From an uncultured Desulfobacter sp. (GTDB taxonomy: Bacteria; Desulfobacterota; Desulfobacteria; Desulfobacterales; Desulfobacteraceae): DNA of 64,000 nt. A program made the position numbers and the translations under genes. Within the stretch, counting starts at the first letter, position 1. Each line of letters begins with the position of its first letter. This document shows, piece by piece, positions 62,382 through 64,000 of the stretch. The DNA lies in the NCBI RefSeq assembly GCF_963666675.1, contig NZ_OY762929.1, positions 372,001 to 436,000 on the forward strand, written 5' to 3'. The notes under the pieces are model-generated. The model was not told the origin of the DNA, made no database searches, and saw only the letters and a list, made by a program, of their open reading frames with translations.

Positions 62382-64000
62382 GACCACACGATTTCGACCG
62401 GTCTCCTTTGCCTTGTACAGGGCTTTATCCGCCCGTGACACCAGGGTATCACGACGTTTTGTATGATTTTCAAGACTGCTGATGCCGATGCTCACGGTCA
62501 GGCCAAGCCCCTGGAAACGATCCGAAAGCAGATGGCCCAGGTGTTCGATCTCCCGTCGAATCCGTTCGGCATACATCACTGCTTTGGCAGAGTTCGTATC
62601 ATTCAGGACAACAATGAATTCCTCTCCACCGTACCGGCCGACATGGTCCGTGGGACGCGACATTTTTTTTAAGGTTTTTGCGATCAGTTTAAGGACGTTA
62701 TCCCCTTCCTGGTGCCCGAACATATCATTAAATTTTTTAAAATGATCCACATCGATCATCGCAACACACAACTCCCTCTTTTCTTTGACCGCATTTAGAA
62801 AAGCTGTTTTCAATAAGTCGTCAATGGCCATCCTGTTCAGCAGCCCGGTCATCCCGTCATGCAGAGAAGCTGACTTTGCCCTTTTATAAGCCGAGGCATT
62901 TTCCAGGGCTCGCCCAAGCTCATTGGCCACAATTGCAATGGATGAAAACAGGCCGGACTCAATTTTTTTACCCGATTCTACATGATCCATTCCCAGGAGT
63001 CCGATGACCTTATCATGGCTGCAAAAGGGAACCACAAGCATCTGGGAGATCCCAAATTTTTCCAGCACCTCTTTTTCCCCCGGTTGCGTGCCGTTGATGA
63101 TGACCGGCGCTTTATTTCTCAGGCATTGGAGAAAACCGTTATCCCCATTATCCATTGAAATGTACTGGGATGCCAACTGGTCTGAAAATCGTTCCTGTTG
63201 AAGACACTTTACTACTTCAAGACGACGCAGCGGAGGGGCGGCTTTTAATATGCAGACCCGGTCAAAACCAAAATCCTGACAAATGGCTTTTAAGGTCGCA
63301 GATAAGATCTTTTGGGGCTCCAGGCTACTATGGGGCGCAAGAATACTTGCCGTCAAAGACGGCTTTTGTTCATGGGGGTTTGGATCCGTTGGGGAAAAAG
63401 AGCCTGAGTTGATGGCGCTTAGTTTTAAATTGGCCTTGAGCAGACTGGCCCGGTACTGATCCGAAGAAGGAAATTCAAACCCATAAAATTCGGAGGTGTT
63501 TTCAATCTCTTTATCCATTTTTTGTATGACGGCTTCAAAGTCTATGCCGTCAAGTTGAATCTCTTTTTCTATTCCGGGATGAAGGGCCAAAGGAAAAATG
63601 ACATCTATGGAGCCCATGCCCTGGGTCCAGGCTAAAAAGTCAGCCAGGCAGACAATGCTGATGAACCGGACGTCGTCCTTACAAAGGTCCAGGTGGCAAA
63701 AACAGCGGTGGTGGTATTGAATGGCCAGACAAAGCTTTTGGGGAAAACCCCAGCGATGTGCGTAATACGCGCCCAGGTCGTCGTGCCCGATCCCTATGAT
63801 TTCTCTTTCTTCTTCAACCAGGGTGCCGGTGCAGTTAACGGCATTTTTACAAAAATCAGCATAATTCACCCGGCCGGACCGGTCGAGAACGATTCTGCCA
63901 AAGTCATGGAGCAGTCCAGCGGTATACGCATCTCCGGGGTGGGGATACCCGATCTGTTCTGCGATGGTCTGACTGAGACTTGCCACGCACAAACAGTGAC
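62373..64000 (-). CDS. HDOD-GAF-GGDEF signalling protein, 5' end outside window
   Basis: At least 540 residues are visible. The N-terminal part is the end of an HDOD domain (AYTAGLLHDFGRIVLD, IGHDDLGAYYAHRWGFP). A GAF domain is in the middle (~250-380), then a GGDEF domain with VGRYGGEEFIVVLN, an intact active site, so it is a likely diguanylate cyclase. There is no RxxD at the usual distance that I can see clearly (RPTDHVGRYGGEEF has RPTD five residues before, so the inhibitory site is probably present). The frame is open through the window end; the HDOD start lies beyond. Confidence 0.9.
   Translation of the reverse strand, partial: HCLCVASLSQTIAEQIGYPHPGDAYTAGLLHDFGRIVLDRSGRVNYADFCKNAVNCTGTLVEEEREIIGIGHDDLGAYYAHRWGFPQKLCLAIQYHHRCFCHLDLCKDDVRFISIVCLADFLAWTQGMGSIDVIFPLALHPGIEKEIQLDGIDFEAVIQKMDKEIENTSEFYGFEFPSSDQYRASLLKANLKLSAINSGSFSPTDPNPHEQKPSLTASILAPHSSLEPQKILSATLKAICQDFGFDRVCILKAAPPLRRLEVVKCLQQERFSDQLASQYISMDNGDNGFLQCLRNKAPVIINGTQPGEKEVLEKFGISQMLVVPFCSHDKVIGLLGMDHVESGKKIESGLFSSIAIVANELGRALENASAYKRAKSASLHDGMTGLLNRMAIDDLLKTAFLNAVKEKRELCVAMIDVDHFKKFNDMFGHQEGDNVLKLIAKTLKKMSRPTDHVGRYGGEEFIVVLNDTNSAKAVMYAERIRREIEHLGHLLSDRFQGLGLTVSIGISSLENHTKRRDTLVSRADKALYKAKETGRNRVVSG

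Overview
The window reads as a chromosomal segment of an anaerobic, probably sulfate-reducing member of the Desulfobacterota (Desulfobacteraceae-like). The clues are a cobalamin locus with CbiG, CobJ, CobM and CobQ, a cytoplasmic-type molybdopterin oxidoreductase with Fe-S partners, an ArsC-like nitrogenase-associated protein, sigma-54 control, and DUF4198/TonB metal uptake. This assignment is inference from gene content; there is no rRNA, tRNA or phylogenetic marker to fix it.

Layout. (1) 1-1.3 kb: end of a cobalamin block (CbiT/CobL, CobM). (2) 1.4-2.2 kb: an ArsC-like protein and a small unknown protein. (3) 3.1-17.9 kb, all on the + strand: the most unusual part of the window. A SiaB kinase, a SiaC phosphoprotein, a hybrid histidine kinase, a REC-GGDEF cyclase with a 4-oxalocrotonate-tautomerase gene nested in frame at its 3' end, a candidate NHLP-type RiPP precursor, a 1757-residue Ser/Thr kinase-ATPase-GAF-PP2C protein whose last domain is of the SiaA type, a B12-dependent radical SAM RiPP maturase, and a YcaO/E1-like cyclodehydratase. 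I read this as a SiaABCD-like partner-switching cascade joined to a ribosomal peptide pathway. (4) 18.4-23.2 kb: the cobalamin genes resume (cbiG, a membrane-anchored unknown, cobJ, cobQ), so the Sia-RiPP block divides this locus. A ~95-bp repeat with a stem that keeps pairing between copies lies on both sides of this second cob block.

(5) 23.4-26.1 kb: a pentapeptide-repeat K+-channel-like protein, an HDOD protein, a DUF554 protein. (6) 26.2-35.8 kb, minus strand: a long operon with a molybdopterin oxidoreductase, two Fe-S proteins, a CBS protein, a membrane protein, a PAS histidine kinase, an NtrC-type regulator, a MoeA-like protein and an EcsC protein. The electron-transfer enzyme, its sensor and a cofactor gene seem to be co-expressed. 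(7) 35.9-40.5 kb: a low-GC scar of mobile and decayed DNA. It holds a frameshifted IucA/IucC siderophore synthetase, integron-type attC sites with two minus-strand gene cassettes (a permease and a large TPR protein) without an integrase in view, and a truncated TetR/DUF2798/MFS efflux locus whose TetR is cut by a REP-like palindrome.

(8) 40.6-45.4 kb: a DUF985 cupin, then a TonB receptor behind a leader terminator with two secreted DUF4198-like proteins, probably for nickel or cobalt. (9) 45.5-51.7 kb: lipB-lipA, then bioD-bioA-symporter-bioB behind a BirA-type operator. (10) 51.9-60.2 kb, minus strand: a chemoreceptor with two tandem CZB-like domains, then a small natural-product operon (flippase-like membrane protein, one-module C-A-T-TE NRPS, glycosyltransferase). 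(11) 60.6-64 kb: a cNMP-binding patatin phospholipase and an HDOD-GAF-GGDEF protein cut by the window end. Several palindromic MITE/REP-like elements sit in the gaps. No CRISPR, rRNA, tRNA or intact transposase was found.
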